Positions 1 through 9,227 of a stretch of DNA of 64,000 bases are shown here, piece by piece. This DNA is from JBHJHP01 sp042219855. Its GTDB lineage: Bacteria > Bacteroidota > Bacteroidia > Bacteroidales > UBA5342. Under the pieces are notes generated by a model. That model was not told the origin of the DNA, searched no databases, and saw only the letters and a list, made by a program, of their open reading frames with translations. The stretch is taken from assembly GCF_042219855.1 (NCBI RefSeq), contig NZ_JBHJHP010000001.1, positions 682,001-746,000 of the forward strand, given 5' to 3'. Both the position numbers and the translations under genes were made by a program. Each line of letters opens with the position of its first letter. Within the stretch, counting starts at the first letter, position 1.

Positions 1-270
1 GCTGTCATTGAATCAGCAGATGATCTTTTAAAGCTTATGAACTGGGATCTGAAAGATAAAAAGAAAAGTGTGCAAAAAAGACTCTTTACTGAACTGAAAC
101 CTGATGAAGAAAAGATTTACCTCCTACTGCAGCAACACAGAACACTGTCGTTGAATGATATCAGTCTGCACAGTGAATTAATGATCAGTCAGGTTTCCAT
201 GGCACTGCTGAATATGGAACTGGAAGGTATTATAAAATCGCTTCCCGGCAATATGTTTACGATTGCATAA
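1..270 (+). CDS. dprA: DNA processing protein DprA, C-terminal end (partial)
   Basis: The reading frame is open from the first base, so this is the 3' end of a longer gene. The 89 visible residues begin with AVIESADDLL and end in a small winged-helix domain (about the last 60 residues), which matches the C-terminal DprA_WH domain of DprA/Smf. DprA binds incoming single-stranded DNA and loads RecA during natural transformation. The Rossmann-like catalytic fold lies outside the window. The gene converges on the carbamate kinase gene and their ends overlap by 14 bp. Family assignment rests on the C-terminal part only. Confidence 0.75.
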   Translation, partial: AVIESADDLLKLMNWDLKDKKKSVQKRLFTELKPDEEKIYLLLQQHRTLSLNDISLHSELMISQVSMALLNMELEGIIKSLPGNMFTIA

Positions 271-1243
271 GCTGGTGATGGGGTTTGTCATCAGGATCAT
301 ACTCCAGTGTAATTTTAGTGCCATATGTTTTATCCTCAAGCTTTGTGGCCTCCGTAATCACACTTTTTTGGCCGCCATGCTCAATAAAGCGTAACGCTGC
401 TTTAATTTTAGGCGCCATGGTTCCTTCTCCGAAAGCACCTGCTTCCAGTAATTCGTTTGCATCCGCATAATTTAAAAACTCGACTATCTCCTGATGACTT
501 GTTCCAAAGTGCTTATATACAAACGGTACATCTGTCAGAATATACAGCTCATCTGCATGAATATGAGCGGCCAGCAGAGCGGAGGAGAGGTCTTTATCCA
601 CAACAGCTTCCACGGCCTGCAGCATGCCTTTGTCGTCCTTATAAACCGGGATTCCGCCACCTCCGGCAGCAACGACAATACGTCCCGCCCGGGCCGTCGC
701 CTCAATAACTTTTTCGTTGGTAATGCAAACCGGTTCAGGCGATGCAACCACGCGTCGGACGTAACCATTTTGTTTGGAATCTTTAAACTGCCAGCCTTTG
801 GCTTTTTTCAGGAGCTCGGCTTCCTCTTTCATGAAAGATTTACCAATGCGTTTCTGCGGGTCAGCAAATGCTTTATCCTTCGGATCAACAATAACCTGTG
901 ATATTAAAGCAACAACTTCTTTATTAATTCTGTGTTTTTTCAGGATATTCAGGATACACCGTTCAATCATGTATCCGATACCGCCCTGAGAATCAGCCAC
1001 ACAAATATCCAGCGGCATTGGTGTGATACCATAGATTTGTTCGCCTGCATCATTCCGCATAAGAATATTTCCAACCTGTGGACCGTTACCGTGGGTAATC
1101 ACAAGATTATAACCATCCTTTAAAAGATGGATAAGATTCTCCAGGGTATCCATTGTATTGGCGATCTGCTCTTCAATACTTCCTTTCTGTTCTGCTCTTA
1201 GCAGAGCGTTTCCGCCTAAGGCCACAACTGCCAGTTTATTCAT
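257..1243 (-). CDS. arcC: Carbamate kinase
   Basis: Carbamate kinase transfers phosphate between carbamoyl phosphate and ADP, making ATP in the last step of arginine-deiminase-type fermentation. The 328-residue protein has the amino-acid-kinase start VALGGNALL (about residues 7-15), the HGNGPQVGN substrate loop (about 51-59) and VAAGGGGIPV (about 192-201), all typical of the family; usual length is near 310. No arcA or arcB lies beside it, so it may serve purine or agmatine breakdown instead. The start codon is preceded by an 8-bp inverted repeat (1260-1267/1284-1291). The 3' end overlaps dprA. Confidence 0.93.
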   Translation of the reverse strand: MNKLAVVALGGNALLRAEQKGSIEEQIANTMDTLENLIHLLKDGYNLVITHGNGPQVGNILMRNDAGEQIYGITPMPLDICVADSQGGIGYMIERCILNILKKHRINKEVVALISQVIVDPKDKAFADPQKRIGKSFMKEEAELLKKAKGWQFKDSKQNGYVRRVVASPEPVCITNEKVIEATARAGRIVVAAGGGGIPVYKDDKGMLQAVEAVVDKDLSSALLAAHIHADELYILTDVPFVYKHFGTSHQEIVEFLNYADANELLEAGAFGEGTMAPKIKAALRFIEHGGQKSVITEATKLEDKTYGTKITLEYDPDDKPHHQLMQS

Positions 1244-1259
1244 AACATGATGTCTATTA

Positions 1260-1291
1260 GGTTCAAACTAAAGTAAGGTTAAATTTGAACC
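1260..1291. promoter_or_regulatory. Inverted repeat upstream of carbamate kinase
   Basis: GGTTCAAA (1260-1267) and TTTGAACC (1284-1291) form a perfect 8-bp dyad with a 16-bp spacer, 17 bp upstream of the arcC start codon on the minus strand. A regulator operator is the simplest reading; no binding protein can be named. Confidence 0.4.
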
Positions 1292-1344
1292 GGAGTAATG
1301 ACCAAAGTCAATCTTTTACCCTGTGATTAATCATGATTTTTCAG

Positions 1345-1375
1345 TTTGTTCAGCACGCACTTTTTATTACCTTTA
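1345..1375 (+). promoter_or_regulatory. Promoter of the ferritin-like gene
   Basis: TTTG (1345-1348), a 19-bp spacer and TACCTTTA (1368-1375) fit the Bacteroidota sigma-ABfr consensus with one mismatch. The predicted start of transcription near 1382 supports the ATG at 1395 rather than the upstream in-frame GTG at 1323. Confidence 0.6.
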
Positions 1376-1394
1376 TTGGATAAAAAAGAACACA

Positions 1395-1892
1395 ATGAGC
1401 AAATCGGTAACTGATATTTTAAAAGAAGCTATTTTACTTGAAATGCGGGGACAGTCATTTTACAGCAATGTTGCAGAAAAGAGCGATAATGAAGCCGCGA
1501 AAGAGTTTTTTGATCTGATGGCAAAAGAGGAAAGTGAACACATCCGCTTTTTGAAGGAACAGTATGACAACTACACCAGGAACGCCAAATTTACGGCGCC
1601 GAAAGAAATGGACACGGACGATGACACTGTGGCACAAATCTTAACGGATAAAATTAAGAAGGAGATCAGTGCGGCAAGTTTTGAAGCTGCAGCCATATCT
1701 GCTGCAATGGATTTTGAAACAAGGGCAGTTAAGATATATGCTGATCGCGCCAAAGAAGCTACCGATCCCGATGAGCAAAAAACATATGATATGCTTGCAA
1801 AATGGGAGGTAGGCCATCAGAAATTTCTACATGAAATTAATGAGGAACTGAGAGAGCGTGTGTGGTACGATAACCAGTTCTGGGCTTTTTAG
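1395..1892 (+). CDS. Ferritin-like / rubrerythrin-type diiron protein
   Basis: The 165-residue product is a four-helix-bundle protein of the rubrerythrin/ferritin-like family, likely binding two irons and acting in peroxide removal or iron handling in the cytoplasm. Seen in the sequence: the first-helix glutamate region (EAILLEMRGQSFY), an EESEHIRFL motif in helix two, and EVGHQKFLHEI in the last helix. There is no rubredoxin-like CxxC domain, so it is not a complete rubrerythrin. The ATG start follows the promoter by about 20 bp; an upstream in-frame GTG would place the start before the promoter -7 box. The stop codon overlaps cysN, which converges on it. Confidence 0.8.
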   Translation: MSKSVTDILKEAILLEMRGQSFYSNVAEKSDNEAAKEFFDLMAKEESEHIRFLKEQYDNYTRNAKFTAPKEMDTDDDTVAQILTDKIKKEISAASFEAAAISAAMDFETRAVKIYADRAKEATDPDEQKTYDMLAKWEVGHQKFLHEINEELRERVWYDNQFWAF

Positions 1893-3163
1893 CTGATCAT
1901 TCCGGCGGCTACAGTCTCATTAGTCGCCTCATCTATAACTATAAGACTGCCTGTAATTCTGTTTTTATTATAGGAATCGTAAAACAGCGGTTTGGCAGTT
2001 TTGATGGTTATGTTGGCAATGTCATTCAATCCTACTGTTAAATCCGAGTCATCTTTTTCCAGTGAATTGATGTCCATTTTATAATTCACCGAATTAACAA
2101 TTGCTCTGACTTCGTTAGTGGTATGTTTAATAACGTATTTGCCACGCGGGACCAGTTTTCGTTCATTAAACCAGCATACCATAAGATTTATTTCCTGTCC
2201 TGTTTCAGGTACATTCTCATGATCAACGATCATGTCCCCGCGACTGATGTCAATATCATCCTCCAGTTCTATGGTAACAGATTGAGGTGGAAAAGCCTGA
2301 TCAAGTTCTTCGTTGTACTCAAAAATATGCTTGATACTGGTCTGAATTCCTGATGGCAAAACCTTTACCGCATCACCCTTTTTAAATATTCCACTGGCTA
2401 TTTTTCCGGCATAACCCCTGAAGTCATGGTACTCATCACGCATAGGACGGATAACGTATTGCACAGGAAAGCGCGGATCATCAAGATTTTCGTCGTTTTT
2501 AATTTCAATGGTTTCCATCAGATTAAGAAAGGTATCTCCTTTATACCAGTCCATATTTTTTGACGGATCCACCACATTATCCCCGTTTTTCGCACTGATC
2601 GGTACAAATCGGGCATCATCCAGACCAAGCTTTTTTGTAATATTATCTGTATAATCCTTTTTTATGGCTTCGTAAGCCTCCTGGCTGTAATCAACCAAAT
2701 CCATCTTATTTACACAAACTATAATGTGCGGAATCTGAAGGAGGTTGGCAATGAATGAATGTCTTCTGGTTTGTTCAATAACACCATTACGTGCATCAAT
2801 CAAAATAACAGCCACATTGGCTGTAGAAGCTCCCGTCACCATATTACGGGTATACTGAATGTGCCCCGGTGTATCGGCAATGATAAATTTTCTTTTGGGT
2901 GTGGCAAAATAACGATATGCCACATCAATGGTGATACCCTGTTCGCGCTCAGCACGCAAGCCGTCTGTTAGCAGAGCCAGATTTACTTCTTCTTCACCTT
3001 TTCCTACACTTGCCCGCTCTATGGCTTCCATCTGATCTTCGAAGATGGCCTTGCTGTCATACAATAAACGGCCAATTAGGGTGCTTTTTCCGTCATCTAC
3101 ACTTCCGGCTGTTGTAAACCTAAGAAGTTGCATATCAAGATAACCTGATTCTTTTCCTGCCAT
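1889..3163 (-). CDS. cysN: Sulfate adenylyltransferase subunit 1 (GTPase)
   Basis: CysN is the regulatory GTPase of ATP sulfurylase and drives formation of adenosine phosphosulfate from ATP and sulfate. The translation-factor-type G domain shows the P-loop region GSVDDGKSTLIGRLLY (about 16-31), DTPGHIQYTRNM (about 96-107) and NKMDLV (about 152-157), followed by EF-Tu-like beta-barrel domains. At 424 residues it is shorter than E. coli CysN (475) and carries no fused CysC kinase. It lies 36 bp downstream of cysD in the same direction, so the two are probably co-transcribed. No APS kinase or APS/PAPS reductase gene is present nearby. Confidence 0.93.
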   Translation of the reverse strand: MAGKESGYLDMQLLRFTTAGSVDDGKSTLIGRLLYDSKAIFEDQMEAIERASVGKGEEEVNLALLTDGLRAEREQGITIDVAYRYFATPKRKFIIADTPGHIQYTRNMVTGASTANVAVILIDARNGVIEQTRRHSFIANLLQIPHIIVCVNKMDLVDYSQEAYEAIKKDYTDNITKKLGLDDARFVPISAKNGDNVVDPSKNMDWYKGDTFLNLMETIEIKNDENLDDPRFPVQYVIRPMRDEYHDFRGYAGKIASGIFKKGDAVKVLPSGIQTSIKHIFEYNEELDQAFPPQSVTIELEDDIDISRGDMIVDHENVPETGQEINLMVCWFNERKLVPRGKYVIKHTTNEVRAIVNSVNYKMDINSLEKDDSDLTVGLNDIANITIKTAKPLFYDSYNKNRITGSLIVIDEATNETVAAGMIS

Positions 3164-3199
3164 GGTATAATAATGTGCTGATTGCTAAAATAGTTGTCT

Positions 3200-4105
3200 T
3201 TAAAAATATCCCTCTTTCTTACGGTCTTCCATTGCTGCTTCGGAGCGCTTATCATCGGCACGACCACCACGTTCAGTTACACGCGTTGCTGCAATTTCCT
3301 GAATAATATCTTCCAGGGAATTGGCCTGTGATAAGGTAACACCGGTACAGGTAATATCTCCGATCGTACGGCAACGGACTTTTAGGTGCTCCACCTTTTC
3401 TGTTGGTTTTAGCTCCATGAAAGATGCGTAAGCCAGCCAAACACCATCACGTTGAAAAACATCTCTCTCGTGGGTATAATAGAGCGATGGAAGCGGAATG
3501 TTTTCCTGATAGATGTATTGCCATACGTCCATTTCCGTCCAGTTTGAAATAGGGAATACCCTGAAATGCTCACCTACATTTTTCCGGCCATTGTAAATAT
3601 GCCACAATTCCGGACGTTGGTTTTTGGGATCCCACTGACCGAAATCATCTCTGTGCGAAAAGAAACGTTCTTTAGCCCTTGCTTTCTCTTCGTCACGCCG
3701 GCCGCCACCCAAAGCAGCATCAAACTTATGTTTTTCAATTGTATCCAAAAGCGTGACTGTCTGCAGTTTGTTTCTGGATGCATTGAATCCTTTTTCTTCA
3801 ATAACGCGCCCCTCGTCAATAGATTCCTGAACTGAACCAACAACCAGTTTTACGCCCAGTTCTTTTACCAGGTTATCTCTGAATGCTATAGTTTCGTCAA
3901 AATTATGTCCTGTATCGATATGTACAAATGGGAATGGTATTCTGGCCGGCCAGAATGCTTTCTTTGCCAAATGAGCCATTACAATGGAATCTTTTCCTCC
4001 TGAAAAAAGCAACGCAGGATTTTCAAACTGGGCTGCTACCTCACGCATCACATAGATGGACTCTGATTCCAGTTCTTTTAAATGGTTCAGACTATACTCT
4101 TCCAT
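3200..4105 (-). CDS. cysD: Sulfate adenylyltransferase subunit 2
   Basis: CysD is the catalytic subunit of ATP sulfurylase in assimilatory sulfate activation. The PP-loop motif SGGKDSIVM (about 35-43) binds ATP pyrophosphate, and HIDTGHNFDET follows at about 62-72. The length of 301 residues is normal for the family, and the C-terminal sequence GGRADDKRSEAAMEDRKKEG is typical. It is the first gene of a two-gene operon with cysN. A TAATTTTG box lies about 70 bp upstream on the minus strand. Confidence 0.95.
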   Translation of the reverse strand: MEEYSLNHLKELESESIYVMREVAAQFENPALLFSGGKDSIVMAHLAKKAFWPARIPFPFVHIDTGHNFDETIAFRDNLVKELGVKLVVGSVQESIDEGRVIEEKGFNASRNKLQTVTLLDTIEKHKFDAALGGGRRDEEKARAKERFFSHRDDFGQWDPKNQRPELWHIYNGRKNVGEHFRVFPISNWTEMDVWQYIYQENIPLPSLYYTHERDVFQRDGVWLAYASFMELKPTEKVEHLKVRCRTIGDITCTGVTLSQANSLEDIIQEIAATRVTERGGRADDKRSEAAMEDRKKEGYF

Positions 4106-4172
4106 GTTTAATTTAAAATTTAAAACAAATTCACCCCAAAAGAGAGATTTTCCCGTTTTTATTTATAAGCTG

Positions 4173-4180
4173 CAAAATTA
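4173..4180 (-). promoter_or_regulatory. Possible -7 box for cysDN
   Basis: TAATTTTG on the minus strand matches the Bacteroidota -7 consensus exactly. No TTTG is found at 19-21 bp upstream, so this may depend on an activator. The remainder of the gap between cysD and the next gene (4106-4381) is AT-rich with no other recognisable element. Confidence 0.4.
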
Positions 4181-4381
4181 ATCAATCTTAGCACATAAGA
4201 AAAAATGCTTACATATTTTAATTCTAAATAGATCTGTTTTATCCGGATAATATGTATCATGGAAATATATAATATCATTAAATATGAGATTATTAGTTGA
4301 TCAGTGTTATTTGTTTAAAATATTTCATTCTGAGCAAGCTTTAAGCTATATTTAAACCAGATTAACAGAAAATACTGAATC

Positions 4382-5377
4382 ATGGATAAAAGATCAGTAC
4401 TGAATAATGTAAAATGGGGAATAATCGGTGTAGGGGATGTGTGCGAAGTAAAAAGTGCGCCAGCTATGAACCTTATAGAGCATTCTTCTATTGTAGCTGT
4501 GATGCGCAGAAACAAAGCGAAGGCAGAGGATTATGCCAGGCGGCATCATGTTTCGTTTTACACAAACGATGTGGATGAACTTCTGAATCATCCGGAGGTA
4601 AATTCCATCTACATAGCCACACCACCCGGTTCGCATGCTGAATTGGCACAAAAAGTGGCAGAGGCAGGATTGCCCTGTTATGTTGAAAAGCCAATGGCAC
4701 GTAATTTTGAAGAGTGCAAAGCAATGATTAGTGTATTTAAATCAGCGGATTTACCTCTCTTTGTAGCTTATTACCGGAGAACGTTGCCGAATTTCGTGAA
4801 GATTAAAGAGCTGGTTGATGCCGGCCATATCGGTGATATCCGTTCCGTTTCCATTGAAATGTTTAAAGCTTTGGATAATGATCTGATCGCCAATTCAGAT
4901 GTCAACTGGCGGGTTGATCCGAAAATTGCAGGGGGCGGCTATTTCCATGATCTGGCGTCCCACCAGCTTGATTTTCTGGACTTCCTGTTTGGCCCGGTTA
5001 AAGCAGCAAACGGATACTCTTCCAATCAGGCCGGTGTTTATCCCGCTGATGACATTGTCACAGCATCATTTGCATTTGAAAACGGGGTAATGGGTAACGG
5101 AATCTGGTGCTTTAATGCTGCTAAAAATGCCGAAAAGGAAGTGACAACGATAGTTGGATCAAAAGGTAAAATTACCTACCAGTCATTTGGATCGTCGGAC
5201 GTAAAAATTGACATTGATAGCGGACCAACCCAAATACTTAAATTCGAATATCCAAAACACATACAGCAGTATCTTATTCAAACGGTAGTTGATGAATTAC
5301 GTGGTGTGAGAACATGCCCGAGTACCGCGGAGTCAGCCGCCAGAACAAGCAGGGTAATGGATTGGATAGTAGAATAA
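4382..5377 (+). CDS. Gfo/Idh/MocA family NAD(P)-dependent oxidoreductase
   Basis: The 331-residue protein has an N-terminal Rossmann fold starting WGIIGVGDV (about 13-21) and the conserved EKPMARN motif (about 102-108), where the lysine is catalytic in this family, then the alpha/beta substrate domain with GGGYFHDLASHQLDF (about 184-198). Members oxidise or reduce sugars, inositols and related polyols with NAD(P). The substrate cannot be told from sequence. The gene stands alone apart from a 40-bp gap to the next gene, so they may be co-transcribed. There is no signal peptide, indicating a cytoplasmic enzyme. Confidence 0.88.
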   Translation: MDKRSVLNNVKWGIIGVGDVCEVKSAPAMNLIEHSSIVAVMRRNKAKAEDYARRHHVSFYTNDVDELLNHPEVNSIYIATPPGSHAELAQKVAEAGLPCYVEKPMARNFEECKAMISVFKSADLPLFVAYYRRTLPNFVKIKELVDAGHIGDIRSVSIEMFKALDNDLIANSDVNWRVDPKIAGGGYFHDLASHQLDFLDFLFGPVKAANGYSSNQAGVYPADDIVTASFAFENGVMGNGIWCFNAAKNAEKEVTTIVGSKGKITYQSFGSSDVKIDIDSGPTQILKFEYPKHIQQYLIQTVVDELRGVRTCPSTAESAARTSRVMDWIVE

Positions 5378-5417
5378 TTTCACTAATTTCGTTACAGTAA
5401 CCTGTTTTTGTTGCAAA

Positions 5418-6827
5418 ATGGCCTTAAAGAAACACTTTCTTCATGCAGAAATTAAAGAGATTCTTCCGTCCGGAAAAAGGATAACTACTGGCTGTTTTAT
5501 CGGGTTCTTATTTGCCGTAAGCATCTATGGTTTATTGTTTGTCAGCAGAGAAGCAGTACGTTATTATTCAGTTGAGTGGGATAAAAATATCTGGATACTG
5601 AATGACCACGAAGTCTGGTTTTATAACCTGTTTTTTGCTTATATCTCCTTTATTTTCGGACAATCAGTAAGCTTTTTGATATGGTTTTATAAGCCTGTCC
5701 GTAACAAGAAGCGAAACAGGAAAAGAATGGTCATTATTAATGATCAGCTCAATTTGAATGCATTTTTTTTAAGTTGGTTTGCAAAGCTTGGATTCGGATA
5801 TGGTTTGTATTTTGCAACAGAATGTAACTATTTTACATTTAGTCTATTACCACAATATAAATTTCTGTTTGTGCTCATCATTTTTGTTCTGTTTCTTAAT
5901 TCATGGATGCATATCAGGCGGCATTATAAAAAAAATGCTTTAAAATGGATGGGATTTTCATTTTTGATTATTTCTCTTTTCTCTTTTGGTCTCTCATTTA
6001 TCAATATCATTGATTATAAGTCAATAAACGAAAGCGTTCTTAAACAAAATATCGCATACGCTTATCAATTGGAACTACCTGAGATGCATTATTATGAGAT
6101 TGCCCACAAAAAGAGCTTACATCAAAACCATATCTGTGTAGTCAGAAATTCAGATCCTTCCCATGCAGGGTTGTTTTACAATGAGAAAGAAATATCTTTT
6201 ACTGATCTTCATCGTAAATTAATTGCCCAAAAAGCAACTGACATGGCATTTAATTATCAGTTTTTGCAGCTTAGCATTGACAAGAATATTTCAATGGGTT
6301 ATGTTACCCAGCTCATTGATACCATAACCAGTGCAGGAATATACAGGTTTGGATTCAGAGTGCTCCCTTTTCATAGAACATATGATGATGCATATTATTT
6401 CAAAGCACTCTTTCCCTTAAAAATGTTACCTCTTGATTCTGCTTTTTGGGAGCGTCTGCAGGATTACAAAAGGTCAGTACCAAATCAAATTATTATAGAC
6501 ATGTCAAAATCCGGCAGTTACGAGGTAAACAGTAGAAGTGTTCCTGAAAATGAACTGAAAACCATTTTAACTGAAAAAATACTGCAGAATCCGGACTATA
6601 TAGTTTTCATAAAGATTAAAGATCAAAGTAATTTTGATTCATTTATGAATATTTATGACGCTGTTTATCAGATCATCGGTACAAAAAGAGATGAAGCATC
6701 CAGATTAAAATACGGATCGAATTTTGATAATCTGGATTCAGGGCAAATGGATGATATCATGAATAGCTATCCGATACGTATAAGCTACCTGACAAGGGAA
6801 TTTCAACTAAGGTTTGAGGAAAATTAA
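5418..6827 (+). CDS. Polytopic membrane protein with two ExbD-like domains
   Basis: I do not recognise a named family over the whole 469 residues. The N-terminal half has about five hydrophobic spans (about 22-43, 68-90, 118-140, 147-165, 176-198). The C-terminal half contains two repeats that each read like the periplasmic domain of ExbD/TolR: about 237-315 (a beta segment, NEKEISFTDLHRKL, then LSIDKNISMGYVTQLIDTI and an AGI turn) and about 355-422 (IIIDMSKSGSYEV, SVPENELKTIL, then IKIKDQSNFDSFMNIYDAV). ExbD normally has one span and one such domain and works with ExbB on the proton-motive force. No exbB or tonB gene is near. Function is unknown; the domain reading is by eye. Confidence 0.6.
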   Translation: MALKKHFLHAEIKEILPSGKRITTGCFIGFLFAVSIYGLLFVSREAVRYYSVEWDKNIWILNDHEVWFYNLFFAYISFIFGQSVSFLIWFYKPVRNKKRNRKRMVIINDQLNLNAFFLSWFAKLGFGYGLYFATECNYFTFSLLPQYKFLFVLIIFVLFLNSWMHIRRHYKKNALKWMGFSFLIISLFSFGLSFINIIDYKSINESVLKQNIAYAYQLELPEMHYYEIAHKKSLHQNHICVVRNSDPSHAGLFYNEKEISFTDLHRKLIAQKATDMAFNYQFLQLSIDKNISMGYVTQLIDTITSAGIYRFGFRVLPFHRTYDDAYYFKALFPLKMLPLDSAFWERLQDYKRSVPNQIIIDMSKSGSYEVNSRSVPENELKTILTEKILQNPDYIVFIKIKDQSNFDSFMNIYDAVYQIIGTKRDEASRLKYGSNFDNLDSGQMDDIMNSYPIRISYLTREFQLRFEEN

Positions 6828-6830
6828 AAA

Positions 6831-6877
6831 GTCACAGGGTGAATACTTTCAGCCTGAAAATATTCACCCTGCGTGAC
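6831..6877. terminator. Bidirectional hairpin between converging genes
   Basis: GTCACAGGGTGAATACTTTC pairs with the downstream arm ending GCGTGAC (about 20 bp, one mismatch, one 2-nt bulge) around a short loop. It sits between the stop codons of the ExbD-like gene and dipeptidyl peptidase IV and probably ends transcription from both sides. Confidence 0.7.
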
Positions 6878-6896
6878 TAAAGAGTCCTTTTTGGTT

Positions 6897-9098
6897 TTAC
6901 TTCAGCGTCCGTTCCATAAAATTAAACATCCGGTGATACAGGTGATTGCGTGTATTACCACCATATATACTGTGATTCCTGTCATTATAAACCTGCATCT
7001 CAAACTGTTTATTAGCCTGAACCAGGGCTTCTGCATATTCTATGGTGTTTTGGTAGTGCACATTATCATCAGCCGTTCCATGACAAATCAATAAATCACC
7101 CTCCAGCTTGTCAGCCAGCATCATTGGCGAATTATCGTCATAACCATTGGGGTTTTCGTGATAGGTGCGCATAAAACGTTCCGTATAGATTGAATCGTAG
7201 AATTTATAGTGTGTCACAGGAGCAACAGCGATTCCCATACGGTAAGCACCGGAACCGCGAGACATGCATAATGCTGACATAAATCCACCGTAACTCCAGC
7301 CCCAGATGCCAATTCTGGCGGGATCAGTATAGGGGAGAGATCCAACATATCCGGCAGCTTCAATCTGATCCATGCTTTCAAGTTTGCCCAGGTTTAGATA
7401 GGTACATTTCTTAAACTCTTCACCGCGGGCGCCGGTTCCGCGTCCATCCACACAAGCCACTACATATCCCTGAGAAGTAAGATACTGTTCCCATCCAAAT
7501 TCCCACTGATCCAGAACTTCCTGTGATCCGGGGCCACTGTACTGAACCATTAAAACAGGATACCTGACATCAGGATTAAAATTAAGCGGTTTCATCATCC
7601 ATCCATTTAAAGTTACACCTTCCGATGTTTTAAAGCTGAAGAATTCCTTTGCCGAGGTCTGATAATCAGACAGTCTGGTTTTAAGCGCTCCATTATCCTC
7701 CAGAATGCGCAGCTCATTTCCTTTATTATCACAAACAGAGACGATCCTGGGTGTTTCAGCAGAATTATATTTTCTGATAAAATAGCTGTAATCATGACTG
7801 AAATCTGCACTGTTTGTTCCTTTCTGAACCGCTACAGGCGTAACTTTTTTAGATTTAATGTCAACCGCATAAACTTCGCGCTGTAAAGGAGAAACAGCCG
7901 CAGCCTGATAATAGAAAAGGTTGCGTTTTGAATCGAAGCCATAATATTTTGTCAGGTCCCATTTACCACTCGTCAGTTTTCTGACTTCGGTGCCATCGTT
8001 GCGATACAAGTATAAATGATTCCATCCATCCTTTTCGCTCACTAATACAAAATGTTCATTATCAGGTAAAAAACTCAGATAATCCAGATTGGTTTCATCT
8101 ATGTACCTGTCGTTAGTATCTTTCATTATCATTCTGCAAACACCGGATTTGGGATTAGCAAGATACAATTCCAGTTCGTTCTGATGTCGGTTCAGTTTAA
8201 GAATGGCAAGTGACTCCGAAGTGGCGGTCCAACGAATGCGCGGGAAATAAATGTCTTTTTCTTCTGTCACCTTCATTTTATGTGTTACCCGGTTGGATGT
8301 GTTATAAACATGAACCGAAACGGATGAATTTTTTTCGCCGGTTTTGGGGTATTTATATACATACTGACCCGGATAGAGTTCATATTCATCGTGAGACGGA
8401 TGAGAACCTTTATAAACCGGGAAACTGTACTCCTTTACTTCTGATTCATCAAATTTGATATATGCCAGAAACTGTCCGTCAGGAGACCATTCAAAAGCTT
8501 TGTTGAACTCAAACTCTTCTTCATATACCCAATCCGGAATGCCGTTTATAATTTTATTCCTTTCCCCGTCTTCGGTAATCTGAAGTATAGTTCCAAACCT
8601 CAGGTCTTTCAGAAACAGATTATTATCCCTGGCAAATGCTACACGGTTTCCGTCAGGACTGAAAGTGGCCATCTGCTGACGTTTTCCGGGCTCGATCGCT
8701 TCAATACGTTTACGTCTTATATTATATACCCAGTATTCAGCTGTATAACTTCTTCGGTAAATCTGGCGTTTTTTAGTGTAAACCAGTATCAGTTGTTCAT
8801 CGCTGCTAAAGGCATATCCTGATATGGTTTTAAGCTTTGCATCCTGGAGAAGTTCTGCATTAACATCAAAAACGACATCGACTTTTTCTCCTGTCTTATA
8901 GCTGTATTTAACAATCTGCTGTCCATTTTCTAGTACAGTATAAAACTGACCATCGTTCATACTTTGGATATCTCTAATATCCCTTTGATAAAACGTATTT
9001 CTGAGCGTGAAATCCTCAAGTTCCACTTGTTTCTGTCCGGTTTGTGCAAATGTGGAAAATGAAATAACAGTGATAATAAATAGAATAATATGCTTCAT
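6897..9098 (-). CDS. Dipeptidyl peptidase IV (S9B family), secreted
   Basis: This serine peptidase removes X-Pro dipeptides from peptide N-termini and acts in the periplasm or at the surface. A signal peptide starts MKHIILFIITVISFSTFAQ. The N-terminal half is the DPP4 beta-propeller, including the Glu-Glu pair in DWVYEEEFEFNKAFEWSPDG that anchors the substrate amino terminus. The C-terminal alpha/beta hydrolase domain has GWSYGGFMS (nucleophile serine), a DDN aspartate motif after HGTA, and DRNHSIYGGN with the catalytic histidine. I chose the ATG at 9098 because a consensus promoter (9150-9180) overlaps the longer in-frame start at 9152. The 733-residue length fits the family. Confidence 0.93.
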   Translation of the reverse strand: MKHIILFIITVISFSTFAQTGQKQVELEDFTLRNTFYQRDIRDIQSMNDGQFYTVLENGQQIVKYSYKTGEKVDVVFDVNAELLQDAKLKTISGYAFSSDEQLILVYTKKRQIYRRSYTAEYWVYNIRRKRIEAIEPGKRQQMATFSPDGNRVAFARDNNLFLKDLRFGTILQITEDGERNKIINGIPDWVYEEEFEFNKAFEWSPDGQFLAYIKFDESEVKEYSFPVYKGSHPSHDEYELYPGQYVYKYPKTGEKNSSVSVHVYNTSNRVTHKMKVTEEKDIYFPRIRWTATSESLAILKLNRHQNELELYLANPKSGVCRMIMKDTNDRYIDETNLDYLSFLPDNEHFVLVSEKDGWNHLYLYRNDGTEVRKLTSGKWDLTKYYGFDSKRNLFYYQAAAVSPLQREVYAVDIKSKKVTPVAVQKGTNSADFSHDYSYFIRKYNSAETPRIVSVCDNKGNELRILEDNGALKTRLSDYQTSAKEFFSFKTSEGVTLNGWMMKPLNFNPDVRYPVLMVQYSGPGSQEVLDQWEFGWEQYLTSQGYVVACVDGRGTGARGEEFKKCTYLNLGKLESMDQIEAAGYVGSLPYTDPARIGIWGWSYGGFMSALCMSRGSGAYRMGIAVAPVTHYKFYDSIYTERFMRTYHENPNGYDDNSPMMLADKLEGDLLICHGTADDNVHYQNTIEYAEALVQANKQFEMQVYNDRNHSIYGGNTRNHLYHRMFNFMERTLK

Positions 9099-9149
9099 GT
9101 GTTTTGTTTTTACCAATAAACGAATGATCAGGTTCAAAATTATGAGTAA

Positions 9150-9180
9150 CAAAAGTATTTAAAAGATGTGATTCCTCAAA
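9150..9180 (-). promoter_or_regulatory. Consensus promoter of the DPP IV gene
   Basis: On the minus strand TTTG (9180-9177), a 19-bp spacer and TACTTTTG (9157-9150) match the Bacteroidota promoter exactly. It fixes the start codon downstream at 9098. A second -7-like TAATTTTG lies at 9142-9135. Confidence 0.7.
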
Positions 9181-9227
9181 CTGTATATTTCAATAACTCA
9201 TTTACATGTTTTTGTGCATAAAGCTGT

